64,000 nt of DNA from positions 157,430-221,429 of the forward strand of contig JANQJS010000002.1 of the NCBI GenBank assembly GCA_028281535.1, read 5' to 3'. Within the stretch, counting starts at the first letter, position 1. Each line of letters starts with the position of its first letter. The DNA comes from Sedimentisphaerales bacterium. GTDB taxonomy: Bacteria > Planctomycetota > Phycisphaerae > Sedimentisphaerales > SM23-30. Below, piece by piece: positions 9,572 to 17,759 of the stretch. Under the pieces are notes generated by a model. The model did no database searches, was not told where the DNA came from, and saw nothing but the letters and a program-made list of their open reading frames with translations. The position numbers and the translations under genes were made by a program.

Positions 9572-9715
9572 CTATCGTTCGCCTGATGTGTTTTTTATTT
9601 CCTCTATAGAGGTTCCAAAAGCCAGCGGGGTATCTTGAACGGCATTAGAACGTATTTTCTTTAGGAGTAATCCTTCGTCTGTCTGAATTTCTCTGATGGT
9701 ATGATTGATGGTCAT
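9572..9715 (-). pseudogene. GNAT acetyltransferase N-terminal remnant
   Basis: A 47-codon frame runs from ATG 9715 to a TAG at 9572. The peptide contains IREIQTDEGLLLKKIRS followed by DTPLAFGTSIEE, which matches the first strand, helix and 'sPlAFG.s.eE' turn of GNAT N-acetyltransferases. The acetyl-CoA-binding Q/RxxGxG/A motif and the rest of the roughly 150-residue domain are absent. It lies just downstream of the mlaD-like gene on the same strand. I read it as a truncated gene, but a short functional peptide cannot be excluded. Confidence 0.6.
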
Positions 9716-9724
9716 AGCGTGGAA

Positions 9725-10768
9725 CTACTTATTGCCTTTGTAACCAATAATACCCTTTTCGTTGAGACCTTTGAGTAGGGTCTGAATATCTTTCAGTGTT
9801 AGTTCTAGGTTTTTACTGGCGTCGGTCATGGATTCATACAGTCGTGGGTCGTTGATGAGCCGGCCAGCCGTTCCTTCGTTTTTATTGATTTTAGCAAGGA
9901 TGAGATTCATTGATTTTAAACTAATAGCCAGTTGATCTGCTGCGACTTGGATATTTTCAGCTGTTTTTTCAAACGTGTTGTATGATTTTCCAGCCACTTT
10001 TTCAATGCTGGCCATGGTAGATTTTGTTGTGTCTACTAATTTATTGGCTTTGTCTGTAAATTTTCGAACCTCTTTGATCGCATTTTCTAGTTCCGCAAAA
10101 GCGTTGTTGAAATTTTGTAATCCTTGCTGGATATTTTTCTGGTTGCCCGAGTTGCCAATGATGTTATTCATTTGATCCAGGGTGATTCCCATCCGTTGGA
10201 TGATTTGAGCAATGTTGATATTTCCATCTGTTGTTAATTGTTCGTTAAGGGTGATACTCAATTTTGTTAATGATGAAATCATGGTCTCAATTTTGGCTTG
10301 AGTTTTTTCTGGTAGAAAATCACTTCCCGTGGATATTCTGCCATAGAGGGTGTCGCCAGATAGTAGGAAATTTTTTGAAGGTTGATTGTTGTCCCAAACA
10401 AATTCCAGGTAGCTGGTTCCCAGTCCTTTACTATAAATTGTAGGGGTCGTGTTTTGTGGGATCATAAATTCATCATCGATGGCGATCGTGATGCTGGTCA
10501 TGTATTCAAGGGAATCATTTTTGTCAGGATGCTCAACCAGAGTGGGAGGTGAAATCTGTATAACTCTTCCAACGGGATAGCCACGAAAATAGACAGGGCC
10601 GTTAATTTCAATGCCACTGACCGATGGAAAATAAGCGGAGATTTCATAAGCACCATAGCGATTGAATTTGGCAGGCATGTCACGGAATTTGATCAACATC
10701 CACCCAATGGCCACAAAGCCCAGGATCACAAATAATCCTACCATAATATTTTGTTTTTGATTTGCCAT
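9725..10768 (-). CDS. mlaD: MlaD/Mce-family lipid-binding protein
   Basis: A 347-residue protein with one N-terminal membrane anchor (about residues 8-27). The MCE domain spans roughly 38-120 (ISAYFPSVSGIEINGPVYF then GYPVGRVI). After that comes a long helical region rich in coiled-coil heptads, including a FNNAFAELENAIKEVR stretch. MCE proteins form hexameric rings that pass phospholipids between inner and outer membranes. Here it follows an ATPase and a permease with no gap (TAAATG junction), giving the core of a Mla-type transporter. mlaB and mlaC homologues are not visible next to it. The long C-terminal helices make it a longer form than E. coli MlaD (about 180 residues). Confidence 0.9.
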   Translation of the reverse strand: MANQKQNIMVGLFVILGFVAIGWMLIKFRDMPAKFNRYGAYEISAYFPSVSGIEINGPVYFRGYPVGRVIQISPPTLVEHPDKNDSLEYMTSITIAIDDEFMIPQNTTPTIYSKGLGTSYLEFVWDNNQPSKNFLLSGDTLYGRISTGSDFLPEKTQAKIETMISSLTKLSITLNEQLTTDGNINIAQIIQRMGITLDQMNNIIGNSGNQKNIQQGLQNFNNAFAELENAIKEVRKFTDKANKLVDTTKSTMASIEKVAGKSYNTFEKTAENIQVAADQLAISLKSMNLILAKINKNEGTAGRLINDPRLYESMTDASKNLELTLKDIQTLLKGLNEKGIIGYKGNK

Positions 10769-11551
10769 TTAGTGGCTCTGCTCCTTTTCCATATTATTCG
10801 CGGATTGACTACTATATATGAAATGCTGTACTTTGTCATTATAACTTTTTTTGATCTCGTCAACGTTACCTTCTGCAATGATGCTCCCTTGGTCGAGCAT
10901 GACAATGTGATCTGAGACACGATAGACACTATTCATGTCATGCGTTACAACGATCGATGTGATTTTTAGTTCATTTTGTAATTTTAAAATTAAATTATTA
11001 ATGATATCTGAGCGAACTGGGTCCAAGCCTGTTGTTGGTTCATCATAGAGAATTACATTGGGTGATAAAGCAATGGCTCGTGCTAAAGCGATACGTTTCT
11101 GCTGGCCACCTGATAATTCAGATGGATACCGTTTTGCTGTATGTGCTAAGCCAACCATGTCCAGTTTTTCTAAAACAATTTTTTCAATTTCAGATTCAGA
11201 TTTGTTTGTATGTTGTTGTAGAGGAAAGGCCACATTGTCATTGACCGTTTGGCTGTCAAATAAAGCACCCGCTTGAAAAAGAAAACCGCATTGGCATCGA
11301 AACTGTATGAGGTCTTTTTCACTCAGTTGGTCAATACGTTGGCCATTATAATAGATTTCACCTGAATCAGGTCGCATGAGCATCATGAAATGTTTGAGTA
11401 AGACGGTTTTGCCACAACCGCTTGGACCGATGATCGTAGTGATTCGATTACGAATCACTTTCAAATTGATGCTGTTGAGTACCGGAGTCGTATCGAACGA
11501 CTTATTCAATTGTCGACACTCAAATATGGAACCATTCGCTGTTTCTGTCAT
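10769..11551 (-). CDS. mlaF: Mla-type ABC transporter ATPase
   Basis: A 260-residue nucleotide-binding subunit. The Walker A motif is GPSGCGKTVLLK, with Thr-Val-Leu typical of the MlaF group. The Q-loop lies near FLFQAGALFDS, the ABC signature is LSGGQQKR, and Walker B is VILYDEPTTGLDP, where the DPVRS tail is characteristic of Mce-associated ATPases. VVTHDMNS gives the switch His. It would energise lipid movement by the permease encoded 11 bases upstream and the MCE protein encoded immediately downstream. All signature residues are intact. Confidence 0.94.
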   Translation of the reverse strand: MTETANGSIFECRQLNKSFDTTPVLNSINLKVIRNRITTIIGPSGCGKTVLLKHFMMLMRPDSGEIYYNGQRIDQLSEKDLIQFRCQCGFLFQAGALFDSQTVNDNVAFPLQQHTNKSESEIEKIVLEKLDMVGLAHTAKRYPSELSGGQQKRIALARAIALSPNVILYDEPTTGLDPVRSDIINNLILKLQNELKITSIVVTHDMNSVYRVSDHIVMLDQGSIIAEGNVDEIKKSYNDKVQHFIYSSQSANNMEKEQSH

Positions 11552-11562
11552 GGCTGATCCGA

Positions 11563-12447
11563 TTACAAAAATAGTTTAACTGTCCAGAAGGTGTCGTAAA
11601 TTGTTTTATAAACAACGGACAATAGAAAGTTGATCATTAAAATTGCTATAAAACAGTAAACAAAAGATTCCGTACAAGCCTTACCCACACCTTGTGCACC
11701 TCGGTAACAATAGAATCCTTTGTAGCAGGCAATCAATGAAATACAAATCCCAAAAAAGAAGCCTTTGCTAATCCCAACAAAGATATCCCATTTTTCAACA
11801 CCAATAGCACTGAATTGCCAGTAGGCTTCAGAGTTAACACCCAAGTGTAACACGCTCATGACATACCCACCAAAAATTCCCATGATATCTGTGAAGATGA
11901 TCAGTAGAGGTGTAAGAAACATACAGGCCAGGCAGCGTGGCATGACCAGAAATTTTATCGGATCGGTTGCCATGGCGCGTAGAGCGTCAATTTGTTCAGT
12001 CACTCGCATCGTTCCAAGCTCGGCGGTCATCGCTCCTCCCACACGACCCGCTAACATGACCGCTGCCAAAACGGGCCCAAGTTCTTTTACGACCGAGACA
12101 TTAATAATACCACCAGTTCGTGTTTCTAAGCCGATGCCTTTGAGTTGTGCATAGCTTTGAATGGCGAGTGTTAAGCCGACAAAGCCACCCGTAATCATCA
12201 CAACCGGAACACTCTTAATGCCGATTTCATACATTTGAGTTAAGATTCTCTGCCGTGCCATCTGGCGGCTGCCTTGTCTTGGCAAAAAAGGTGTATGGAA
12301 GCAAACATCCCAGACAAATATCCAGAATCGGCCAAGGTCGGCAACCATCAAGCTGATCTTTTCGGTCATGGATGAAATGGAGTTGATCATAATTTTATTT
12401 CTGGAAGGTAATAACGGTGTTTGAAAACCCATATATTGCTTTAACAT
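11563..12447 (-). CDS. mlaE: Mla-type ABC transporter permease
   Basis: A 294-residue permease of the MlaE family with five to six hydrophobic helices. The diagnostic segments are VPVVMITGGFVGLTLAIQ, the KELGPVLAAVMLAGRVGGA stretch and the MRVTEQIDAL coupling helix. The N-terminus is about 30 residues longer than usual. The start is uncertain between ATG 12447 and ATG 12390, because neither has a strong ribosome site. It opens a minus-strand mlaE-mlaF-mlaD operon that presumably maintains outer-membrane lipid asymmetry, which fits a cell with an LPS-type outer layer as suggested by the glycan genes next to it. Confidence 0.92.
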   Translation of the reverse strand: MLKQYMGFQTPLLPSRNKIMINSISSMTEKISLMVADLGRFWIFVWDVCFHTPFLPRQGSRQMARQRILTQMYEIGIKSVPVVMITGGFVGLTLAIQSYAQLKGIGLETRTGGIINVSVVKELGPVLAAVMLAGRVGGAMTAELGTMRVTEQIDALRAMATDPIKFLVMPRCLACMFLTPLLIIFTDIMGIFGGYVMSVLHLGVNSEAYWQFSAIGVEKWDIFVGISKGFFFGICISLIACYKGFYCYRGAQGVGKACTESFVYCFIAILMINFLLSVVYKTIYDTFWTVKLFL

Positions 12448-12555
12448 ATTATTAAAATTGTGGTAATAGAGTATTCATTAATGCCCTATTTGTCAATATC
12501 TTTGATCTGTCGCCTGACCATTGACAGCTGTTAATCATGGGGTTTTTGTATAAAA

Positions 12556-12579
12556 AAAGCCCCCATTTCTGGGGGCTTT
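12556..12579 (-). terminator. Rho-independent terminator of the basic secreted protein gene
   Basis: AAAGCCCCC (12556-12564) and GGGGGCTTT (12571-12579) form a nine-base stem with a six-base loop. On the minus strand the stem is followed by a run of T, so it ends transcription of the gene that stops at 12604. Confidence 0.9.
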
Positions 12580-12603
12580 ATCGTGGAGAAAAAGTCTGTT
12601 TTC

Positions 12604-14346
12604 TTAAAAGTGCAAATGGGCTGAGAATCTACCCCAGAATGAGTAGGGCCAGTAATGATGGCGCCAATGTGTTTTGAAGCGATTCCAATAATAATTACTA
12701 CGATGGTAGGTGTATGGGCTGCACCAGCGTTTGATCCATCGATGGTAGCCCCAGTCTGGCCAGTGGAATTGGGTCACTTTGGTGGTTTTCACAATCTTTT
12801 GAGCAGGGTATCGTGGCCCATGATAAATCGAGTCAGGTTCGTAATAGCTGCCGGTATCAACATGTTCCAGGTTGACGCCTGCTTCATACTCTGACGTGTA
12901 GCTTGTGTCATAGTAGTTGTCATCGTAGTAGCTGTTATCATAAACATCTTCCTGATAGTAACCATTATCGTATCCTGTATCGTAGGATGAAGAATCGTTG
13001 TTATAATAAATGGGCTGTGTATGGATCGTCTCCTTTTGGTAGATGACTGGACTGGAATAATAAGTGTCTGAGTAATAGGGCGTATAGCAGTAATCATAGC
13101 TATAAGGATAACTAGCTCCTAAGTAGATATAGAAATGACTATCGTGATGGTCATGATGTTTACGATGTTTCTTGTAGTGATAGCCATTTCCATAATGCCT
13201 CCCATGATGACCGCCTCGCTTTGTATATTTTCGTTTATGATGATACTTTTCATGATGGTCGAGATAGAGATTGTCACGTGCGACTCGACGTTCTCTGCGT
13301 TTGTCATTTTGTAAAATTTTAGTGGATTTGTTTAGTTTTCGTTTGGCTAGGCGAACTTCACTTTTTGCAACTTTACGTTCACGTTTGAAACTTTTCTTTA
13401 CAGATCTAACTTCTTTTTTTGTGTTATATTGAGAGAAGTCATGTTGGCTTTGGTCGTAGAGGATACTTGCTCTATTGGTTTGTTTGTTTTCAAGATTTAT
13501 TTTTGCATCATTGAACTGGTCTATTGAGTTGTTAACCTGTGAACTTACTACAACTTGACGTTTTTTCTTTGTATTATATTGGTTCTTTTTACTGCTTTTG
13601 TCGCGTCGTGACTGAAGAGAACTAATGCTTGAGTTGATCGCATTGCTACGAATATCATTGTAATCATTTTGGTTGTTACGATGAATATTTCTATTCTGTT
13701 TTCTATTTGATCGTTCGTTTTGGTTTATGCGAGTTGATGAAAGTGAACGTGTTTTTTGACGATGATATTTTTTGTTATTGAAACTATTTTTTTGTGTTGA
13801 TCGTTGAGTATTCATTGATCTTGAAGTCAAACTTGAATTCTGTTTGATTGCAGGTTGACTATGTCTGTTCGTTTGAATTTGACGATTGACGGTTCGTCTT
13901 TCCTGACGCTGAAGTAGCTTGTTTTGACGATTATCTCGACGTTGTTGTTTTTTGGATTGACGTAGTAGTTGTTTAGATCGATGGTTATTTGGGTGATTGA
14001 ATCGCTGTTGTGGTCTTGAGTCCTGTCTGTTGATTCTGGGTGATACACTGCGGTTTGATTTATGTGATCGAGATAGTTGACGATTAGAACGTTTATTTGC
14101 TTTACGATTCACGTTTGATCGCTGTTTTGACTTGCGATTAATCTTTGAGCGTTTAATGGTGTTGTTAGGACGCGATGAGAATTTTTTCGATTGCTTATTA
14201 GACGAATTGAAGCGAGGGTTTGAATGGCCTTTGTTCTTTTTTTTCTTAGCTTCAGCGATGGGCGTGGTCATGGTAACCAGGCTGATCGATAGGATAGCAA
14301 TAAGTAAGAGACGAGCGACTTTAGATGGTTTGATGTGTATTTTCAT
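12604..14346 (-). CDS. Secreted, highly basic low-complexity protein (unknown function)
   Basis: A 580-residue protein with a signal peptide (lysine-containing start, hydrophobic LLLIAILSISLVTM, then an AEA site near residue 33). The mature chain changes composition in blocks. Residues about 34-260 are Arg/Asn/Gln/Ser/Lys-rich. Residues about 260-360 are Lys/Arg-rich with heptad-like helices. Residues about 365-410 are His/Lys/Tyr-rich (KKHRKHHDHHDSHFYIY). Residues about 410-510 are Tyr/Asp/Ser-rich. The last 60 residues form a Trp/His/Tyr-rich block with a KWC-like single Cys. I recognise no family. The exported nature and charge suggest binding of acidic polymer, DNA or cell-surface glycan, or metal through the His block. 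A strong terminator follows it, and it is probably monocistronic. Confidence 0.75.
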   Translation of the reverse strand: MKIHIKPSKVARLLLIAILSISLVTMTTPIAEAKKKKNKGHSNPRFNSSNKQSKKFSSRPNNTIKRSKINRKSKQRSNVNRKANKRSNRQLSRSHKSNRSVSPRINRQDSRPQQRFNHPNNHRSKQLLRQSKKQQRRDNRQNKLLQRQERRTVNRQIQTNRHSQPAIKQNSSLTSRSMNTQRSTQKNSFNNKKYHRQKTRSLSSTRINQNERSNRKQNRNIHRNNQNDYNDIRSNAINSSISSLQSRRDKSSKKNQYNTKKKRQVVVSSQVNNSIDQFNDAKINLENKQTNRASILYDQSQHDFSQYNTKKEVRSVKKSFKRERKVAKSEVRLAKRKLNKSTKILQNDKRRERRVARDNLYLDHHEKYHHKRKYTKRGGHHGRHYGNGYHYKKHRKHHDHHDSHFYIYLGASYPYSYDYCYTPYYSDTYYSSPVIYQKETIHTQPIYYNNDSSSYDTGYDNGYYQEDVYDNSYYDDNYYDTSYTSEYEAGVNLEHVDTGSYYEPDSIYHGPRYPAQKIVKTTKVTQFHWPDWGYHRWIKRWCSPYTYHRSNYYWNRFKTHWRHHYWPYSFWGRFSAHLHF

Positions 14347-14542
14347 AATCTTTCCAGCTGCCTTTTAAAAGAAATGTTCAGGCCAATGCTGCTCCTTTGT
14401 TCTGAGAGGTTTTCGGCTGCTCCTATTTTACACTATTACTTATACGTACTAAGACTGAAAACCATTGGGAAGGTTGGAGAAAAAAATATTTTTTTTAATT
14501 CCTTACTGCTTATATAGATGTGGTTTATACGTGTCTTGTATT

Positions 14543-14579
14543 GTAAGACAGGCGTACTAGTTTAGCGCACCTGTCTTAC
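14543..14579 (-). terminator. Long hairpin, possible terminator
   Basis: GTAAGACAGG (14543-14552) and CCTGTCTTAC (14570-14579) make a perfect ten-base stem 32 bases past the stop of the orphan membrane protein gene. Neither strand has a clear T-run after it, so it may be a weak terminator or an RNA-stabilising end. Confidence 0.45.
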
Positions 14580-14610
14580 GAAAAAGGGACGATGTTGGGG
14601 TTTTGGATGC

Positions 14611-15774
14611 CTAATCATCTCTTTGTGTTTTTTCATGCCATATCTGTAATACGGCACCAATAGCAAGCGTTATAAATGCTCCGATGACAAAGAGTATGCC
14701 TTTACCATGTTTGTAATCAAGTGACCATTGAGCGAATTTAAAGGAGCCATAGATGCCAGGGATACCAATTGCCAGAATTATTAGAATAGGTTGAGACATA
14801 GTTAATCCACTTACAATTAATAATACAAATAAATAAATGGATTGTGTTAGTTTGAGATCTATCCATTTTATTGATATTTCTGAGTATGCCATATATTTTA
14901 CTAATTCCTTTGGTGGATCTATTTGACTGACAGCCATGGTATGAAATACTGCAATACATAATATGAAACCACTCGTTAGATAATGTTTTTTTGTTGCTAT
15001 ACTTAGGCATATGCAAACTAAAGCAAAGCTTAAAAAAATAGGAGAATAAAACCATATTGCGCCATCAATAAATTGACTCCACATAGAGCTATAGAGTTGG
15101 ATTAAAGATAGGCCGCATAATAGACCTAGGATGGTCCAGTCATTCATTGTGTTATGCAGTGCATGATTGGGTTTACTGTAAGTGAAGTTTTTTTGCCATT
15201 TAGCTAATAGGATGTGGCTTGCGATAAATAGTGAAAAACTCCAGCTGAGCCAGTAAGCAATACCATATTGATTGATATGTTTTTCGCTGGCACTTAAAAT
15301 GATGGGAGTGAGGGCCATGAGGATAATCCATAGAATGCAACTCGTTAGAATGGGACTCCTGCAGTGCCACTTGAACCATTTGATAGAGATTAATAGTTTT
15401 GAGATATGTGAGAGTATGGCAAAGACCGCGCACCATGTCGCAATAGCCGGTTGTGCCAGGTGCAGTTCATTGAGGGTAAAAAAGAAAAATCCAACAAGGA
15501 ATAATGTAAATAGTCCACTTCGGCAGGTATCGCTAAGCAGATCATTCTTCGTTTGCCATTTTCCAAGGCATAATAGTATCCACATATATATTTCAAATGA
15601 AATGAGCGTCAGGTAAATATGTGATGTGGTTTCTGTTTTTTGATTAAAAGGATCTATCAGGATATGCATGCCAATTAATAGAAATATTATGCTACACCAA
15701 TAAAATAGTCTCGCGAATCGATGTGCAAGTGGTGGGATCTCTTGAGTCGTAGTTTCTTGATTATCTGTAGACAT
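14611..15774 (-). CDS. Polytopic membrane protein of unknown family
   Basis: A 387-residue protein with about 11-12 hydrophobic segments spread over the whole length, starting near residue 30 (the FYWCSIIFLLIGMHILI segment). Few charged residues lie between the helices, and no motif of transporters, GT-C glycosyltransferases or sensor proteins is recognisable. GGAGAG lies at the right distance before ATG 15774. It lies between the metal permease unit upstream and the basic secreted protein downstream, with intergenic gaps on both sides, so it is probably its own transcription unit. I cannot assign a function. Confidence 0.65.
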   Translation of the reverse strand: MSTDNQETTTQEIPPLAHRFARLFYWCSIIFLLIGMHILIDPFNQKTETTSHIYLTLISFEIYMWILLCLGKWQTKNDLLSDTCRSGLFTLFLVGFFFFTLNELHLAQPAIATWCAVFAILSHISKLLISIKWFKWHCRSPILTSCILWIILMALTPIILSASEKHINQYGIAYWLSWSFSLFIASHILLAKWQKNFTYSKPNHALHNTMNDWTILGLLCGLSLIQLYSSMWSQFIDGAIWFYSPIFLSFALVCICLSIATKKHYLTSGFILCIAVFHTMAVSQIDPPKELVKYMAYSEISIKWIDLKLTQSIYLFVLLIVSGLTMSQPILIILAIGIPGIYGSFKFAQWSLDYKHGKGILFVIGAFITLAIGAVLQIWHEKTQRDD

Positions 15775-15829
15775 AGATTCTCTCCTTAAATATTAAAATG
15801 ATATTCTTAAAAGTTCCAATCTCGAACCG

Positions 15830-15846
15830 TGGCGATAGAATCGCCA
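15830..15846. other. Short perfect hairpin downstream of the metal permease
   Basis: TGGCGAT (15830-15836) and ATCGCCA (15840-15846) pair around a three-base loop about 65 bases past the permease stop on the minus strand. No T-run follows, so terminator function is uncertain. Confidence 0.35.
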
Positions 15847-15909
15847 GAATAGGACTTAAGGACAGATTGTCTACATCTATTATAGATTAGTAGAAACGAA
15901 AAGACAAAT

Positions 15910-17001
15910 TTATCGGCGAATTTGTAAGAGGTTATTGCTCTCAGGTTTATTATCTTCGGAGCAACAAGATTTAGATGTCGGTGATTTTTTTAATCGATCC
16001 ATCAAGCTTTTAGCGGAAAAATAAATTAATGCCAACATAAGTATTATAGCAGAAGTGATACTTAACCAGTGAGGTAAAGAGTGAAGATGTTGATGGTTTA
16101 CAGAGACATTCTTTAAAAAATGATCGAAGATGGTGGCTAATATCAGGCTCATAGTAATTACGGTCGTGAGATATATCGTAACGATTCGTTTTCCAAAGCT
16201 TCGGTAGATAGTGCCAATGGTTGCGACGTTGGTGGTCGGACCTGCCATGAGTAGAACTAATGCGGCGCCTGGGCTCATGCCTGCTATGACAAGTGAAGCT
16301 GCAAGTGGAACGGAAGCTGTGGCGCATATGTACATGGGAAGCGAAATCAAGAGCATGGCAATAAGGCCGGGAACGCCTTGGGTCCACCAGACGTTTTGGA
16401 GTTTCCCTTCAGGAATTGCCGTGCTAATGAAAGCCGCGGCAAGGATACCAATGATGAGCCAGAGGTAAATATCTTTTAAGAGTTGAGAAAAAGCGTAAGA
16501 GAATAATTCTTTTAGTTTATTTTTTTTCGGTTGAGTTGTCTCCTTGCTGCAACAACAATTTTTTGGTGGTGTGATAGTGCTATTATTTGTTTTGTCTGTA
16601 AGGTTGACCCAAAGGCCGCCGATCAAACCGCTAATTAATGCGCTAAAAACTTTGAAAATTGCAAATGGCCAACCTAGAAACGTTGCGCTAACCAAAATAG
16701 AATCGATGCCCGTTTGAGGTGTGCTAATCAGAAAACCCAGGCTAGCTCCATCAGAAGCACCTTCTTTTTTTAATCCAACCGCCGCCGGAATCACACCACA
16801 ACTACACAGCGGCATCGGAACACCGAAGGCCACCGCTTTAAAGACGTCACTGAATCTTTTACCTCCGAGATGCTTTTTGATAAAACCTTCCGGCATGAAA
16901 ATATGTATCATGCCAGCCAGAAATAATCCAAAAAGCAGCCATGGAGCCACTTCCAAAAGGATGTCCCAGCAGTTATGGAGATATGTTTGTAGTATGGTCA
17001 T
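15910..17001 (-). CDS. SO_0444/UPF0718-type heavy-metal permease
   Basis: About 363 residues with eight or more helices. VPMPLCSCGVIPAA (about residue 62) is the PxCxCG signature of the UPF0718 permease group, which includes SO_0444-like Cu/Zn efflux proteins and ArsP organoarsenical exporters. A cytoplasmic loop carries a CCCSKE cluster and the C-terminus a second SCCSED, as expected for thiol-dependent metal handling. I chose ATG 17001 because AGAGGT lies six bases upstream; the longer frame from 17022 lacks a site. It is the last gene of a TetR-controlled unit with RidA and a CxCxCxC mini-peptide. The transported ion is not decided by sequence. Confidence 0.85.
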   Translation of the reverse strand: MTILQTYLHNCWDILLEVAPWLLFGLFLAGMIHIFMPEGFIKKHLGGKRFSDVFKAVAFGVPMPLCSCGVIPAAVGLKKEGASDGASLGFLISTPQTGIDSILVSATFLGWPFAIFKVFSALISGLIGGLWVNLTDKTNNSTITPPKNCCCSKETTQPKKNKLKELFSYAFSQLLKDIYLWLIIGILAAAFISTAIPEGKLQNVWWTQGVPGLIAMLLISLPMYICATASVPLAASLVIAGMSPGAALVLLMAGPTTNVATIGTIYRSFGKRIVTIYLTTVITMSLILATIFDHFLKNVSVNHQHLHSLPHWLSITSAIILMLALIYFSAKSLMDRLKKSPTSKSCCSEDNKPESNNLLQIRR

Positions 17002-17046
17002 TGTGAACCTCTCAGTATCCATGATATCTTTTTATGTGATAATGGT

Positions 17047-17088
17047 CAATGGTGTCATGTCCACATTTATATGAACATGACACCGTTG
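17047..17088 (-). promoter_or_regulatory. Intercistronic hairpin before the permease gene
   Basis: GGTGTCATGT (17051-17060) and ACATGACACC (17075-17084) form a perfect stem, extended to 14 pairs (with one wobble) by the flanking bases. It lies between the 31-residue Cys peptide stop and the permease start, 46 bases before the permease ATG. No T-run follows, so it looks like an mRNA processing or attenuation element rather than a simple terminator. Confidence 0.55.
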
Positions 17089-17104
17089 AGAGGTTCGTGG
17101 GAGG

Positions 17105-17200
17105 CTAATTTGTTGAGCAACTACATTTGCAGCTGCAATCGTGGTTTTGTTCTTGGTCTTTGGTTTCTTTGTCTGTGTCAGGTTCTTTATAAAGCTTCAT
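17105..17200 (-). CDS. 31-residue Cys-rich mini-protein (CxCxCxC)
   Basis: ATG 17200 is preceded by AAAGGAG at good spacing and the frame ends at TAG 17105. The peptide is strongly hydrophilic for 20 residues (Lys/Asp/Glu/Gln) and ends in HDCSCKCSCSTN, with cysteines at 22, 24, 26 and 28. Alternating cysteines like this bind soft metals in metallothionein-type peptides. It sits between ridA and a metal permease that itself has Cys clusters. A role as metal buffer, sensor or chaperone for that permease is likely but inferred. The ribosome site, the compact spacing and the cysteine pattern argue that this is a real gene. Confidence 0.65.
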   Translation of the reverse strand: MKLYKEPDTDKETKDQEQNHDCSCKCSCSTN

Positions 17201-17247
17201 GACGAGCTCCTTTCATAGATAAATAGGTTGTGCGAACACTGCTTCAG

Positions 17248-17661
17248 TTAATTGTTTTCTTTCGGATCGGTCTCAAGTTCCGCTTGAATATCAACTTCAA
17301 TCAGTTTATGTTGAAATCCTTTTGGGGCTACTTCAATCCAGGTGGAAGCCGGCAGGCCATTTTCGCCATAGACATCGCCACGAATACCCGCGGTGCGGAT
17401 GAGTGTGTCCATGTCCCGGGAAAGAATCGTTTCCTTGATCACATTTTTTAATGTGGCGCCATGGGCGTGAAGACGGTCTTTCAATTGGTCATAGACCTGA
17501 CGAATCTGATGGTTAAGTGTTTCCTGATCTCTAATGTCCTCGGATTGCAGAGGAACCATTCCAGAAAAATGAACTCGGGTACTATGTTGATCAGCCTGAG
17601 CTGAGCCGATGGTGGTTTCAATATCTAGTGTTTCGATGTTTTGTTGGATGCCTAAAATCAT
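17248..17661 (-). CDS. RidA/YjgF/UK114-family protein
   Basis: A 137-residue protein of the RidA superfamily. The fold markers are VHFSGMVPLQ near the start, the QVYDQLKDRLHAHGATL helix, and ASTWIEVAPKGFQHKLIEVDIQA at the end. Archetypal RidA deaminates reactive enamines through an Arg in a STRTCV-like motif; here the corresponding position reads ASTWIEV, so the catalytic Arg appears to be missing and the protein may be a non-deaminase subgroup member. GGAGGTGACTT gives a near-perfect ribosome site. It is the first gene after the TetR operator and precedes the Cys peptide and the permease. Confidence 0.85.
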   Translation of the reverse strand: MILGIQQNIETLDIETTIGSAQADQHSTRVHFSGMVPLQSEDIRDQETLNHQIRQVYDQLKDRLHAHGATLKNVIKETILSRDMDTLIRTAGIRGDVYGENGLPASTWIEVAPKGFQHKLIEVDIQAELETDPKENN

Positions 17662-17704
17662 AAGTCACCTCCAAAAGGTCGTTAGTAAATTTGTTTTTAA
17701 GCTG

Positions 17705-17734
17705 TATATATAGTCTTACGTAATACCTGAACAA
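17705..17734 (-). promoter_or_regulatory. Promoter of the ridA-peptide-permease unit
   Basis: On the minus strand TTGTTC (17734-17729) and TATATA (17712-17707) are separated by 16 bases, upstream of ridA. The -35 box lies inside the TetR-type palindrome, so repressor binding would block polymerase. Confidence 0.55.
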
Positions 17735-17742
17735 GTGTTCAG
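17727..17742. promoter_or_regulatory. TetR-type operator palindrome
   Basis: CTGAACA-AG-TGTTCAG is a perfect inverted repeat with seven-base arms. It sits between the tetR stop and the ridA start and covers the -35 box of the ridA promoter. A related but imperfect copy lies upstream of tetR (18363-18378), which suggests autoregulation. Confidence 0.7.
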
Positions 17743-17759
17743 AAATAAGTTAAAATTTT

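Noticed and set aside
12789..13307. Minus-strand frames of low complexity within the basic secreted protein gene
   Set aside because: They are frame shadows caused by the repetitive codons of the gene at 12604-14346.
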